Below, in pieces: positions 26,193-34,803 of a DNA stretch of 64,000 bases. How positions within the stretch are numbered: the stretch's first letter is position 1; each line of letters starts with the position of its first letter. The position numbers and the translations under genes were made by a program. Source of the stretch: an uncultured Bacteroidota bacterium (GTDB lineage Bacteria > Bacteroidota > Bacteroidia > Chitinophagales > Chitinophagaceae); the NCBI GenBank assembly GCA_903905065.1, contig CAIVEW010000044.1, positions 209,468 to 273,467 on the forward strand. The letters are read 5' to 3'. The notes under the pieces are model-generated. The model searched no databases, was not told where the DNA came from, and saw nothing but the letters and a program-made list of their open reading frames with translations.

Positions 26193-26591
26193 TTAAGATT
26201 TCACCAGCGGCAATACCAACTGCTCATACAACTCACACAGTTTGGCTTCAGGGTCATCACAGAGACCGGAGTGTACTTTAGACATTTGCAGGGTGGTGCT
26301 GCGCGTGGCGGATAGCCAGCGAAAACGTTCGGGGGCGGGCAACTGGGCAATGGGCCCGGCGGCCTTGTCTCCGCGGCTTATCCGTTCAAAGGTTTCCAGG
26401 TATTTTTGGGTGAGGCCCAGGTCAGTATCGGGGTTAAAGTTGCGGATCCTTTTTTTGTCGAGATGAAATTTCATCTGCAGAAATTTTCTGCTGGCAGCAT
26501 ACAGCATCACGCCCACGTTGAGAAACTCTTCGCGTTCTACCCGGGGTACCAGGCGGATAACTACATACTCATATGACTTCTTTTCTTGCAT
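26193..26591 (-). CDS. DUF3037 protein
   Basis: 132 residues matching the DUF3037 pattern: a start like YEYVVIRLVPRVEREEFLNVGVMLY, then LDKKRIRNFNPDTDL and a conserved SPTRSTTLQ-like segment (here LSATRSTTLQMSKVHSG). The family is cytoplasmic and of unknown function. It overlaps the HipA-like kinase gene by 23 bases, the standard pairing for this family, so the two products probably work together. Confidence 0.88.
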   Translation of the reverse strand: MQEKKSYEYVVIRLVPRVEREEFLNVGVMLYAASRKFLQMKFHLDKKRIRNFNPDTDLGLTQKYLETFERISRGDKAAGPIAQLPAPERFRWLSATRSTTLQMSKVHSGLCDDPEAKLCELYEQLVLPLVKS

Positions 26592-27369
26592 GCTGCGCTT
26601 CTTTTACAAAAATAGATGAATTTGCTACCCTCGTGAGCAAAAACTCTTCGTAGGCTTCTCTGCATTCTTTCGCCGAATGAAAGTGTGGTTCCGCTACCAC
26701 CCATTCATCAGGTATCTGGGCCACAATGTCATGTATCACCTGCGGCGTCAATAACTTTTTGCATTTGCGGTTTGTACTCGCCAACTGCGCTGCTTTGGGC
26801 AGCAGCACGTGATCTTTGATCCGCGGAAATGGCTGCACTGCCTGTTCTGCGGGAGGCCTGGCCCAATTGTAATGAAAGTAAAGGCAGGCGCCATGGTCAA
26901 TGAGCCAAAGCTCCTTATTCCAGATCAGCATATTTGGATTGCGCACGGTACGGTCCACATTCATTATCAGGCTATCCAGCCAAACAATAGTGGATGCAGT
27001 GTAAACGTTCACTTTCGTAATGCCAGGATCGAATGTGTTACTGCTGGTAAGATAGGCCAGGCCGATATTGAGGCCCGTGCTTGCCTTAAACTGGTTTTGC
27101 AATTCCTCGTCGCTTTCCGTGCGGCCGAATACTTCGTCGAACTGAACAAAAACTAATTCGGGCACTTTGAGCCCAAGTGCGCGCGCTATTTCACCGCCTA
27201 TCAGCTCTGCCATCAGCACTTTGGGGCCTTGTGCCGCACCACGGAATTTGATCACGTATTTATGTCCGTCATCACCCTCTGCAAGACCGGGTATGGAACC
27301 ACCTTCGCGCAACGGGAGTATATAACGGTCGATATTTACCGTTCTGAGACGGGGGACTACGTATGTCAT
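26569..27369 (-). CDS. HipA-like kinase (HipA_2 family)
   Basis: 266 residues. The kinase features of the HipA fold are visible: K41 in KYVIKFRG as nucleotide-binding lysine, the catalytic D139 and N144 in NVDRTVRNPNML, and the metal-binding D158 in WLIDHGACLYFH. It lacks the N-terminal HipA subdomain and the HipB partner of true HipAB toxin-antitoxin systems. Its partner is instead DUF3037, whose gene overlaps its 3' end by 23 bases. The substrate is unknown; HipA itself phosphorylates a tRNA synthetase. The start lies ten bases after the stop of the kelch-type T9SS gene on the same strand, so read-through is possible. Confidence 0.85.
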   Translation of the reverse strand: MTYVVPRLRTVNIDRYILPLREGGSIPGLAEGDDGHKYVIKFRGAAQGPKVLMAELIGGEIARALGLKVPELVFVQFDEVFGRTESDEELQNQFKASTGLNIGLAYLTSSNTFDPGITKVNVYTASTIVWLDSLIMNVDRTVRNPNMLIWNKELWLIDHGACLYFHYNWARPPAEQAVQPFPRIKDHVLLPKAAQLASTNRKCKKLLTPQVIHDIVAQIPDEWVVAEPHFHSAKECREAYEEFLLTRVANSSIFVKEAQHARKEVI

Positions 27370-27379
27370 GATCTAACCT

Positions 27380-29155
27380 TTAATTAACTACCAGTTTGGT
27401 TGTAGATACGCCATCGCCATTGCGAATGATGACAGTATATATCCCATTTGGTATCCCGTGCAGGGGGAACTGGCAGGTGTTGTCGCCTAATACTGCTGTT
27501 GCAACCTTAGTGCGTACAGTTTGTCCGTAAACATTTACCAGCTTTATGTTGTATGCACCACTGCTTTTGGAATAAAATTCGATAGTAACAAGTTCAGTTG
27601 CAGGGTTTGGAAACACATTGGCCGTATTTGCAGCGAGCGGACTTTTAATGCCCTCTGTGGGACAAACGTTGATGGAAACGGGGTCCGATGGATTTCCATT
27701 TGCCACCACCTCCAAGGAATAAGTGCCGCCTAGTACGCTGGCAGGAATGACAAATTGTGTTGTATCCGGAGCTGATCCGCGCATCACGCCGGTACTGGTC
27801 CAGTTGTAAGTTGTGCAGTAATAAACGGTATCGTTTCTGGTGAGGCGCACGATCGGGTAATTGGAAGACATTTGCCAATCATCGCCGTAGGCAGCCCCTT
27901 CCGTGATGCCGTTAAACAATGTGCCGACGGCAAGAAAGGTATCACAATCTAATTTTATGAGACTGTTTACCGTGGGTTTCCCTGCTGCGAGTGGGGCGCC
28001 TGTTGGTGTATACACATAATACTGGTCATTGCCCTGGCTCGCATACAGAATATTTCCATCGGGCAGGCATAGCATGTTTGACTGGAAAGCACAGATGTTG
28101 AGGCTATCTCCAATAATATATGGCACATGAAGCAGCCGGGTAAAGGAATCGGTTGTGTAGTCAAATACATAGTAGTCCGTTGGCCTTGGGAAAACGGTAT
28201 CCGCAGTAGGTGTGTGAGAGAATGCACAAAGTATCTTACCATCCACCATCATGGCTGCCGCTGCATCCGGCGCTCCCAGCGAATCCGGGATAGACGGTCC
28301 AATGATCCATGAGCCATTCGATGTGTCACCCGATGGTTTGTAATAAGCAGTAGTAGGCCTGGAGCCAAGAAAAAATGCATTCCCGTTTGGGAGCAGGAAT
28401 CCGGCACCGGTTTCTTCTCCGAAGGGGTCATAAAGTTCTACCGGAGGGTCAGCGTCATGTATCCAGGCGTTTAAGGAAGGGATATATCTTTCCGCATGCA
28501 AACCTCCAATATCTACGAAAAGAATGCTGCTGTCCGGCAGTTTTACCCATACGGATTCGTTGGCAATTCCCAAGGTGTGTGCAGTGGTAGTGTACGTGTT
28601 TGCTACGGGGTCATAAACGTCCACAAGGTTTGTAGCGTACCCGCCCTGGCTTACAATAGCTTGCAGCACTCTGCCATCGGGGAGGATCTCGGAATTTGCA
28701 TCAGAAATGGTGTCGGTGATATTTGCAAGTAAAGGCAGGGCTACCCAGTTGTCTATCAGCGGGTAATATCTTTCGCCCATAGTCCTGCCGGTACCATACT
28801 CACCACCTGCTGCGTACAAAGTGCCATCTTTTAGCACCTGGGTGGAAAAATAAAGTCGTGAATTAAACATTGGGCTGGCAGAAGACCAAGTGCCGTTAAT
28901 ATAACTTCCATGAATGTCTGGGTAAAGACGGTCCCAATTGATACCGTAAGGATCGGCGCTACCCCCCGATGTCTTACACATCACAGATCCATCGGTCAAT
29001 AATATCATCACCCCATCATTATAATCGGGCGCCTGGCTCGTGAGCGGGGTAAAGGTGCCCTGCGCCCTGGCATCAAAAAAAGTAATGCTTAATAGAATCA
29101 ACCACAAACCGGACCGCAATACCTGAATTAGTTTACTAACATTTAAAGGAGACAT
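27380..29155 (-). CDS. T9SS-secreted kelch/galactose-oxidase-like beta-propeller protein
   Basis: 591 residues with a long signal peptide (about 1-31, ending ARAQ). Residues about 40-430 contain kelch-like blades marked by LPDGRVLQ, LPNGNAFFLGS, MVDGKILCAF and LPDGNILYASQGN, the layout of galactose-oxidase-like propellers. A beta-sandwich domain follows (about 430-505), and a T9SS type A sorting domain closes the protein (about 512-591, ANVFPNPATELVTIEFYS, then PNGIYTVIIRNG). The Cys-Tyr cofactor residues of galactose oxidase cannot be assigned by eye, so enzymatic activity is unproven. The HipA-like gene follows after ten bases. It is divergent from the peroxiredoxin gene. Confidence 0.85.
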   Translation of the reverse strand: MSPLNVSKLIQVLRSGLWLILLSITFFDARAQGTFTPLTSQAPDYNDGVMILLTDGSVMCKTSGGSADPYGINWDRLYPDIHGSYINGTWSSASPMFNSRLYFSTQVLKDGTLYAAGGEYGTGRTMGERYYPLIDNWVALPLLANITDTISDANSEILPDGRVLQAIVSQGGYATNLVDVYDPVANTYTTTAHTLGIANESVWVKLPDSSILFVDIGGLHAERYIPSLNAWIHDADPPVELYDPFGEETGAGFLLPNGNAFFLGSRPTTAYYKPSGDTSNGSWIIGPSIPDSLGAPDAAAAMMVDGKILCAFSHTPTADTVFPRPTDYYVFDYTTDSFTRLLHVPYIIGDSLNICAFQSNMLCLPDGNILYASQGNDQYYVYTPTGAPLAAGKPTVNSLIKLDCDTFLAVGTLFNGITEGAAYGDDWQMSSNYPIVRLTRNDTVYYCTTYNWTSTGVMRGSAPDTTQFVIPASVLGGTYSLEVVANGNPSDPVSINVCPTEGIKSPLAANTANVFPNPATELVTIEFYSKSSGAYNIKLVNVYGQTVRTKVATAVLGDNTCQFPLHGIPNGIYTVIIRNGDGVSTTKLVVN

Positions 29156-29395
29156 TTACTGATGTTTTTATATGTTAAAAGTAGGGAAACGATTTTAATT
29201 CAGACGATTATTGACGTCCTATAGTGAAGTTTTTATTTTTGGCCTCCTGTAAAAGAAAAACATTTACTTTTATTCAGGTAAACTGTTTTCCGACATGCAT
29301 TGGTTATGAGCGCACCGAGGGTGCTGTTTGTCACCTTTACGAGAAAAAACTTTGCCCACGTATAACAGAAACGAAAAAATAAAAAATATATTAAG

Positions 29396-29869
29396 ATGGC
29401 AATTCAGATTGGACAACCTGCCCCGGATTTTACGTTGCGGGATACCGAGAAAAACAAATTAACGCTCAGCGAGCAAAAAGGAAAGAATGTGGTGTTGCTG
29501 TTTTTTCCGCTGGCTTTTACCAGTACCTGCACCAAGGAACTGTGCATGACACGAGATAACCTGGCCACCTACAATGGGCTTAATGCCGTGGTGTATGGTA
29601 TATCCGTCGATTCGTTGTTTTCGCTTGAGAAGTTTAAGGCCGAGCAGAGCCTCAACTTTACACTGCTGAGCGATTTCAATAAAACAGCTTCCCGCGCTTA
29701 TGATACTATTTACGACCATTGGTACAATGATATGGACGGTGTCTCGAAACGGTCGGCATTTGTCATAGACAAGGAAGGCATAGTGCGTTATACCGAGGTA
29801 CTTGAAAATGCATCGGACATACCGAATTTTGATGCCATTCAGCTATGTTTGAAAGAAATAAATCACTAA
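29396..29869 (+). CDS. Peroxiredoxin (AhpC/TSA, BCP/AhpE-like)
   Basis: 157 residues with the thioredoxin-fold peroxiredoxin start IGQPAPDFTLRDTEKNKLTLS and the peroxidatic motif PLAFTSTC, in which T42 and C45 belong to the active site; C50 five residues later may act as resolving cysteine, as in some BCP/AhpE-type enzymes. It reduces hydrogen peroxide and organic peroxides in the cytoplasm using a thioredoxin-type donor. The gene stands 42 bases before the T9SS gene downstream on the same strand; they may share a transcript. Confidence 0.92.
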   Translation: MAIQIGQPAPDFTLRDTEKNKLTLSEQKGKNVVLLFFPLAFTSTCTKELCMTRDNLATYNGLNAVVYGISVDSLFSLEKFKAEQSLNFTLLSDFNKTASRAYDTIYDHWYNDMDGVSKRSAFVIDKEGIVRYTEVLENASDIPNFDAIQLCLKEINH

Positions 29870-29911
29870 TTTGCACAAAATAAATTTAAAAATCCCCTAA
29901 AAGAACCAAGT

Positions 29912-30910
29912 ATGAAAAAAATTTACGTTTTATTGCTTTCTCTCATTGCAGGAAGCTGCGCATTTGCACAAGTGGTTCCAAATCCCGGCATGGAGACATG
30001 GCGTACCGGTACATCCGGGTCAACAACGGCGGTAAATATACAGGCTCCCACCCAGTGGTATGGTTTGGATTCTGTTGTTATTGCCCTTCTGCAGGAATTT
30101 GGCCCATTGATCGGACATTCTACACCGCAGGTTGCCGCCCAGGTATTTGAGGAGTCTACAATCGTACACGGAGGTTCTCATTCAGCCAAAGTAATGACCA
30201 TGTATGAAGACACCCTTCATTATTTTTCAGGCATACTTTCCAACTCGGTAGTAAATATTGATGTTGCTGCATTAATGGGTGGTGGTTCTGCAACCAGTGC
30301 TATTACGTTTAGTGGCGGAACCCCTATAGCGGGCCCGCTGGCCACTGTAAGTGCCTGGGTGCGATATACGGCAGGTAAGGATAGCACAGGCAGCATAGGC
30401 CTGGACAGCGGCTCACTCACAGTAAATGTGTTCAGCACAATACACGGCATCGACTCTATGGTCGGCACAGGTATTGTGAACATTGGCCCGTCCACTACCT
30501 TTCAGCAGGTAACAGCTAACATCGTGTACGTAGATTCAACGGACGGAGCAGATACCGTGCGTATACTATTTGCCAGCAGCGGACAAAGCGACCCGTCGGA
30601 CAGCAGCACCCTTTATGTAGATGATGTGACCATGACTTACAGGCCAGGACTGGGTGTGAAGAATGTTACAGCAGCCAACGAAGTGAAGGTTTACCCTAAC
30701 CCGGCTTCGGAAACACTGTATATTGATGCTAAAGGAAACGAAGGTGCTGAGTTTGCCTTATTCTCTGTAAACGGACAAATGGTGACTACAGGCGTTTTGG
30801 ACAGCAAGAGCATGGTGGATGTTTCCACTCTTGCGAGTGGCTTGTATTTCTACACCATTACAGACAAGGGCAATAACGTGCAGCGTGGAAAGGTGAGTAT
30901 AGTGAAATAG
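29912..30910 (+). CDS. T9SS-secreted protein, probable carbohydrate-binding fold
   Basis: 332 residues: signal peptide (about 1-19, ending AFAQ), a beta-rich domain (about 22-245) of the type often seen in Bacteroidota proteins that begin VPNPGMETWRTGT and have a late STLYVDDVTMTY strand, and a T9SS type A sorting domain (about 258-332, VKVYPNPASETLYID and SGLYFYTI). The N-domain resembles jelly-roll carbohydrate-binding modules (inference). It ends in a strong terminator, so transcription starting at or before the peroxiredoxin gene stops here. Confidence 0.83.
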   Translation: MKKIYVLLLSLIAGSCAFAQVVPNPGMETWRTGTSGSTTAVNIQAPTQWYGLDSVVIALLQEFGPLIGHSTPQVAAQVFEESTIVHGGSHSAKVMTMYEDTLHYFSGILSNSVVNIDVAALMGGGSATSAITFSGGTPIAGPLATVSAWVRYTAGKDSTGSIGLDSGSLTVNVFSTIHGIDSMVGTGIVNIGPSTTFQQVTANIVYVDSTDGADTVRILFASSGQSDPSDSSTLYVDDVTMTYRPGLGVKNVTAANEVKVYPNPASETLYIDAKGNEGAEFALFSVNGQMVTTGVLDSKSMVDVSTLASGLYFYTITDKGNNVQRGKVSIVK

Positions 30911-30934
30911 AGCGCTAAATTGAAGTATATTTTT

Positions 30935-30963
30935 AACCCCGCGAAAGCGGGGTTATTTTTTTA
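30935..30963 (+). terminator. Rho-independent terminator
   Basis: AACCCCGC and GCGGGGTT around a GAAA loop, followed by ATTTTTTT. It lies 25 bases past the T9SS gene and directly before the end of the convergent LOG-family gene. Confidence 0.92.
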
Positions 30964-31548
30964 TCAGGTTGTTTGCCGGGTCATTATTTTTTTTGCCTCA
31001 ACCGGTGGCGAATAGTCCTCCATTTTTTTCAGCAACTCTTCCGGCGATTCGCTGATGAGCAGAGATGCATTTACAAATTCGTCCAGGAAACCTTCTGTGA
31101 CCATATTATCTGATAATGCTTTGAGCGCATCATAGTAACCGTTTACATTGAGCAGGCCCACAGGCTTTTCGTGCAACCCAAGCTGGCCCCATGTGAGCAT
31201 TTCGAACATCTCCTCCATTGTACCCCATCCACCCGGCATGGTGATGATGGCATCGCTCAGCTCATGCATTTTCAGTTTGCGCTGGTGCATGGTGTCTACA
31301 ACGATCAGTTCCGCAAGGCCATCATGTGCCACTTCTTGTGTCTGAAGAAAGGTGGGGATAACACCGGTCACTTTGCCGCCATTTTCCAAAGCACCGGATG
31401 CCAAAGCGCCCATAAGGCCTATTTTGGCGCCCCCGTATATTATGCGAATGCCGCGCTCGGCAAGCATGGCGCCAAGGTCGTAAGCGGCCTCCCGGTAACA
31501 TTCATTATACCCATCTCCTGATCCGCAGAAAACAACAATGCTCTTCAT
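30964..31548 (-). CDS. LOG-family protein (TIGR00730, cytokinin riboside 5'-monophosphate phosphoribohydrolase-like)
   Basis: 194 residues with the Rossmann-like start SIVVFCGSGDGYN, the GGAKIGLMGALASGALENGG loop and the family signature PGGWGTMEE (105-113), whose glutamate is catalytic. Plant LOG enzymes release free cytokinin from its nucleotide; bacterial members often hydrolyse AMP and related nucleotides, and the physiological substrate is unsettled. Formerly annotated as lysine decarboxylase. Length is normal for the type I group. It ends at the terminator of the convergent T9SS gene. Confidence 0.93.
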   Translation of the reverse strand: MKSIVVFCGSGDGYNECYREAAYDLGAMLAERGIRIIYGGAKIGLMGALASGALENGGKVTGVIPTFLQTQEVAHDGLAELIVVDTMHQRKLKMHELSDAIITMPGGWGTMEEMFEMLTWGQLGLHEKPVGLLNVNGYYDALKALSDNMVTEGFLDEFVNASLLISESPEELLKKMEDYSPPVEAKKIMTRQTT

Positions 31549-31566
31549 ATATCAAATGTAGGGAAA

Positions 31567-31586
31567 AGTCGTAAGTCACGAGTCAT
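31567..31586. repeat. Dispersed GTCGTAAGTC-type repeat
   Basis: AGTCGTAAGTCACGAGTCAT just upstream of the LOG gene matches the 7-base-periodic repeats at 47461-47488 and 47884-47918. Confidence 0.55.
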
Positions 31587-31652
31587 AATGTGGCCGGCTG
31601 CCGACAGGGTCGTAGTTCTGTGGGTGTACTCGTTGACTCGCTCTGTGGAAAG

Positions 31653-31681
31653 CAAAAAAAATCCCGCAATCAAGCGGGATC
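31653..31681 (-). terminator. Rho-independent terminator for the DUF2795 gene
   Basis: ATCCCGC and GCGGGAT arms around a short loop; on the minus strand the stem is followed by TTTTTTTT. It lies 25 bases past the stop of the DUF2795 gene. Confidence 0.9.
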
Positions 31682-31705
31682 AAAAACATTTAGAAAGAAA
31701 GCTGT

Positions 31706-31927
31706 TTAATACTCATCTTCGTTAAAGAAGAAATCTTCCTGTGTAGGATAGTCGGGCCAGATGTCTTCGATGCCTTCGTAAATTTCGCCTTCATCATCCA
31801 GCTCCTGCAGGTTCTCCACCACCTCGAGCGGTGCGCCCGAGCGAATGGCGTAATCTATGAGCTCATCTTTGGTGGCAGGCCAGGGGGCGTCTTCGAGGTG
31901 TGATGCTAATTCAAGTGTCCAAAACAT
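31706..31927 (-). CDS. DUF2795 small acidic protein
   Basis: 73 residues matching the DUF2795 plan: MFWTLELASHLEDAPWPATKDELIDYAIRSGAPLEVVENLQELDDEGE, cited in part, followed by an acidic tail ending FFFNEDEY. The family is widespread, small and cytoplasmic, with an unproven nucleic-acid-linked role. It has its own -7 promoter element (31971-31978) and terminator, so it is a single-gene unit. Confidence 0.88.
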   Translation of the reverse strand: MFWTLELASHLEDAPWPATKDELIDYAIRSGAPLEVVENLQELDDEGEIYEGIEDIWPDYPTQEDFFFNEDEY

Positions 31928-31970
31928 ATTATAAATAGATTATTTTTATTCCGATTCCCGCAAATGTAAG

Positions 31971-31978
31971 GGAAAATT
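31971..31978 (-). promoter_or_regulatory. -7 promoter element TACATTTG for the DUF2795 gene
   Basis: Exact TAnnTTTG match on the minus strand, 43 bases before the ATG, giving a leader of roughly 35-40 bases. Confidence 0.5.
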
Positions 31979-32120
31979 CAAAACAAAACACATTAGGAAC
32001 GCTTTGTGCAAAAAAGATAAAAAACTTAACTAAAACTTAGCGGAGCTATAGTTTTTATAATGTAATACTTGCGCAGCGATTGCCTGCCTGTAAGTGAAAA
32101 TTTGGCTATCTTTAGACCTT

Positions 32121-32798
32121 ATGCTTGTCGTTAAAAACCTGTTTAAAAAGTATTCGAACTTTACTGTGGTAAATGATGTGTCGCTGCAAGTGGGCAAGGG
32201 GGAGATCGTGTCTATAGTAGGCCCTTCGGGCGCGGGCAAGAGCACATTGCTGCACCTGGTGGGCGCGCTGGATAAACCGGACAGCGGCAGCGTACTTATT
32301 GACGGCACAGACATTTTGCAACTGCCGTCAAAGAAACAAGCTAAGTTCAGAAATACCCATATCGGTTTTGTGTTTCAGTTCCATCACCTGCTGCCGGAGT
32401 TCAGTGCCGTAGAGAATGTGGCGGTGCCCTTATGGATCAAAGGATCATCTAAAAAAGAAGCGGTGGCACAGGCCGCCGAAATGCTGGGAGTTGTAGGACT
32501 GGGTGCGCGGCTGGAGCATAAGCCTTCTGAATTATCGGGTGGAGAGCAGCAGCGCGTAGCCATTGCCAGGGCACTGGTGACACGGCCATCGGTAGTGATG
32601 GCCGATGAGCCTACCGGCAACCTGGATAGTGCCAACGCACACTCCGTTCATGAATTGTTTCTTGACCTGCGCAATAAATTCGGGCAGACCTTCATCATGA
32701 TCACGCACAACGAAGCGCTGGCGCAGATGACAGACAGGGTCTTTACCATGCAGGATGGAAGAATAGTAAGTGAAGATGTTAATAAGTCAAAGGGTTAA
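32121..32798 (+). CDS. ABC transporter ATP-binding protein, LolD type
   Basis: 225 residues from the ATG at 32121; an in-frame GTG at 32094 would add nine atypical residues. It has Walker A GPSGAGKST (34-42), the Q-loop Q86, signature LSGGEQQR (138-145), Walker B VVMADEPT (D162, E163) and the H-loop in MITHN. The sequence follows the LolD/MacB group, including the LHLVGALDKPDSGSV segment, and LolD energises release of lipoproteins from the inner membrane with LolC/E. No permease gene adjoins; in Bacteroidota the partner is often elsewhere. TATCTTTA just upstream matches the -7 element in seven of eight positions. Confidence 0.9.
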   Translation: MLVVKNLFKKYSNFTVVNDVSLQVGKGEIVSIVGPSGAGKSTLLHLVGALDKPDSGSVLIDGTDILQLPSKKQAKFRNTHIGFVFQFHHLLPEFSAVENVAVPLWIKGSSKKEAVAQAAEMLGVVGLGARLEHKPSELSGGEQQRVAIARALVTRPSVVMADEPTGNLDSANAHSVHELFLDLRNKFGQTFIMITHNEALAQMTDRVFTMQDGRIVSEDVNKSKG

Positions 32799-32828
32799 GA
32801 GGTTAAGAGATTGGTTGATCTTTTTCGA

Positions 32829-33851
32829 CTACCACCAGCCATACCTGTGATTACTGTCAAACCGGTACGCTACTCCAAAACGCAGCATGCTGTGGCTGAC
32901 CGGGGTGGAATAGCTGACACCGGCTAATTCTGCACTCACCGATTTTACGGAACATGTGCTGTAGTCGATGAACAGACCGAGGTCGCCTATAAATAAGTTG
33001 CCACGCAGGCCATATGCTAACCCCACATCGCTCCCGTCGTCAAATGAAGCCGCCCCGCCGTAGCTTTCAGTGGGTTCGGGCGTATAATAAAAGTTGAATC
33101 CGATTTTAGGTCCCACGCTCAACGACAATTTACGGTTGTTCACTATTACAGCCATCGGGATGAAGTAAAGTCCCTCACAAAGCCCCAAACCAACGCCCTG
33201 GACCTGAGAAGCCGGCATACTGAATACCTGGCCAAACCAGGGAAGATTGGGTGAAAACAGGCAACCTGAAGTGAGTGAATAACCAAGAATAACGTGCTTA
33301 TGGATGATAGGGTAACCTCCCGTATAATCTGCGGTAATGCCGTGCTTGTAAGGTGCATTTGCACCGCCTAATGCCAGATCACCCGAGATGCCTATGGTCA
33401 TGTAGTTATCATAAATGTTCAGGTGGTTGTGCTTTCGTTTGCGATCATGTTCCTTACCTTTCCTCGTCTTTTCATAGTGGTAGGTTTCATTGATAATGGC
33501 TTCCTGATTGGCTACCTTAGCCTGCTGCGCTACCAGGTCACTCAGCTCTGCAACACGCTTTTTCACGGAGTCGCTGGAGGGTTGTAACTCAAGATATTTT
33601 TTGTAGTAGTAAATAGCCGTTTCTTTGTTGGATTTGCAATCGTGGGCTTTTGCCTCCGTAAGCAGATAGTCTCCCGTCTTTTTACCCTCTGCTGAAACCT
33701 TGTCTAAAAACCGCATTGCGTCATAGCAATTGTGCGTTACATCAGTTGCGTTCTTAGCACTCAGGATATTTTCGGCGTCAGTCTGTGCGTTAGCAGAAAA
33801 GGGGACTTGCATGGCAGAAGCGATCAACAGAGTAAAAAGGATGTTCTTCAT
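32829..33851 (-). CDS. Outer-membrane beta-barrel protein with short N-terminal helical region
   Basis: 340 residues with a signal peptide (about 1-22, ending ANAQ). Residues about 24-110 are helical with one TPR-like unit (AIYYYKKYLELQPSSDSV). A charged linker (KTRKGKEHDRKRKHNH, about 130-146) leads to a barrel-like region (about 152-340) with alternating Gly and aromatic residues and an ending LRFGVAYRFDSNHRYGWW. It is probably a small outer-membrane barrel of unknown function, close to the PorT-like and OmpW-like types in shape only. It is convergent with the LolD gene. Confidence 0.65.
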   Translation of the reverse strand: MKNILFTLLIASAMQVPFSANAQTDAENILSAKNATDVTHNCYDAMRFLDKVSAEGKKTGDYLLTEAKAHDCKSNKETAIYYYKKYLELQPSSDSVKKRVAELSDLVAQQAKVANQEAIINETYHYEKTRKGKEHDRKRKHNHLNIYDNYMTIGISGDLALGGANAPYKHGITADYTGGYPIIHKHVILGYSLTSGCLFSPNLPWFGQVFSMPASQVQGVGLGLCEGLYFIPMAVIVNNRKLSLSVGPKIGFNFYYTPEPTESYGGAASFDDGSDVGLAYGLRGNLFIGDLGLFIDYSTCSVKSVSAELAGVSYSTPVSHSMLRFGVAYRFDSNHRYGWW

Positions 33852-34070
33852 ATGAAAAATCAGAAAGGGTGGTTAAGAGATAAATGATTATTCAAACGTT
33901 GTCGCGTTAGGAGATCGTTCTGGCATAAAGATATATATTAGATAATAAGGTGCAAGTTTTATTTCATAGACATAAACTACTTGTGTATAAATGATTGTCG
34001 TAGTGGTGTACTTTCAGATTAAGCATTGCGCTCGGGAGTAATGCGCTTTTTTTAATTCAGGCTTTATGGA

Positions 34071-34078
34071 TAAATTTG
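34071..34078 (+). promoter_or_regulatory. -7 promoter element TAAATTTG for the Crp/Fnr gene
   Basis: Exact TAnnTTTG match ten bases before the ATG, implying a very short leader. Confidence 0.55.
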
Positions 34079-34088
34079 TATAAACGCA

Positions 34089-34706
34089 ATGATAGCTAAC
34101 GAGAAATACAGCCAGCTAAATGCTTACTATAAGCGCCTGATGCCAGGCCTTACCGATGATGGCTGGGCGTTCTGTGAGAACAAGCTAAGTGTGCGTAAGA
34201 TGAGGAAGGGTGCGCTGATGGTGAAGGAGGGTGAGATTTGCAAGAACGTATCTTTTATCAATTATGGATTGATAAGAATGTATCACCTGGTGGATGGCAA
34301 GGAGAAGATCGTTGAGTTTTGCAACGAGAACAATTATATGGCCGACTACCGCAGTTTTTTATTGCAGGAGCCGGCCCTTACTTTTCTGCAGGCATTGGAA
34401 GACACAGAGGTTGTAGATACCAGCTTTGAAGGGCTGCAGGAGATATATCAGCATGTGCCGGAAGCTAACTTCCTGGGCAGGCGAATAGCTGAAGAGCTGT
34501 TTATAGATATGTGCAGGCGCGCCACCAGCGATGCCCACGAAACGATCGAAGAAAGGTATAACAATCTGATAGATCAGCAACCATGGTTGCTGCAGCGTGT
34601 GCCGCAGTATATGATCGCATCCTATCTCGGTGTTACGCCACAGGCATTGAGCCGCATTAAGCGCCGGATCAGAACCACAGCCTTTCAGCTAGCATCCGTG
34701 TATTAA
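34089..34706 (+). CDS. Crp/Fnr-family transcriptional regulator
   Basis: 205 residues: an N-terminal cyclic-nucleotide-binding-type beta-roll (about 15-120; KGALMVKEGEICKNVSFINYGLIRMY) without an evident full cAMP-binding cassette, a connecting helix, and a C-terminal helix-turn-helix (about 170-200; YMIASYLGVTPQALSRIKRRI). This branch is abundant in Bacteroidota and usually senses something other than cAMP. Downstream, two copies of TTAACCC(A/G)GGTTCA flank the promoter region of the TonB receptor gene and are candidate operators for this regulator (inference). Confidence 0.9.
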   Translation: MIANEKYSQLNAYYKRLMPGLTDDGWAFCENKLSVRKMRKGALMVKEGEICKNVSFINYGLIRMYHLVDGKEKIVEFCNENNYMADYRSFLLQEPALTFLQALEDTEVVDTSFEGLQEIYQHVPEANFLGRRIAEELFIDMCRRATSDAHETIEERYNNLIDQQPWLLQRVPQYMIASYLGVTPQALSRIKRRIRTTAFQLASVY

Positions 34707-34754
34707 CCCAGGTTCATAATTTCACTGACAAACTTATTTGTTAACCCGGGTTCA
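34703..34754 (+). promoter_or_regulatory. Paired palindromic sites TTAACCC(A/G)GGTTCA before the TonB receptor gene
   Basis: TTAACCCAGGTTCA at 34703-34716 and TTAACCCGGGTTCA at 34741-34754 differ at one base and are nearly palindromic. Between them ACAAA and TTTGT face each other (34728-34741). The first copy overlaps the regulator's stop codon. Spacing of 38 bases is about three and a half helical turns. A two-site operator is likely. Confidence 0.6.
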
Positions 34755-34803
34755 CGGCCATGGAAATTATTGTTGTGACTTTTGTGCAGCAAACATCACA
34801 ATT

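Noticed and set aside
26569..27369. Classical HipAB toxin-antitoxin system
   Set aside because: No HipB-like gene is present and the kinase is of the shorter HipA_2 type paired with DUF3037.
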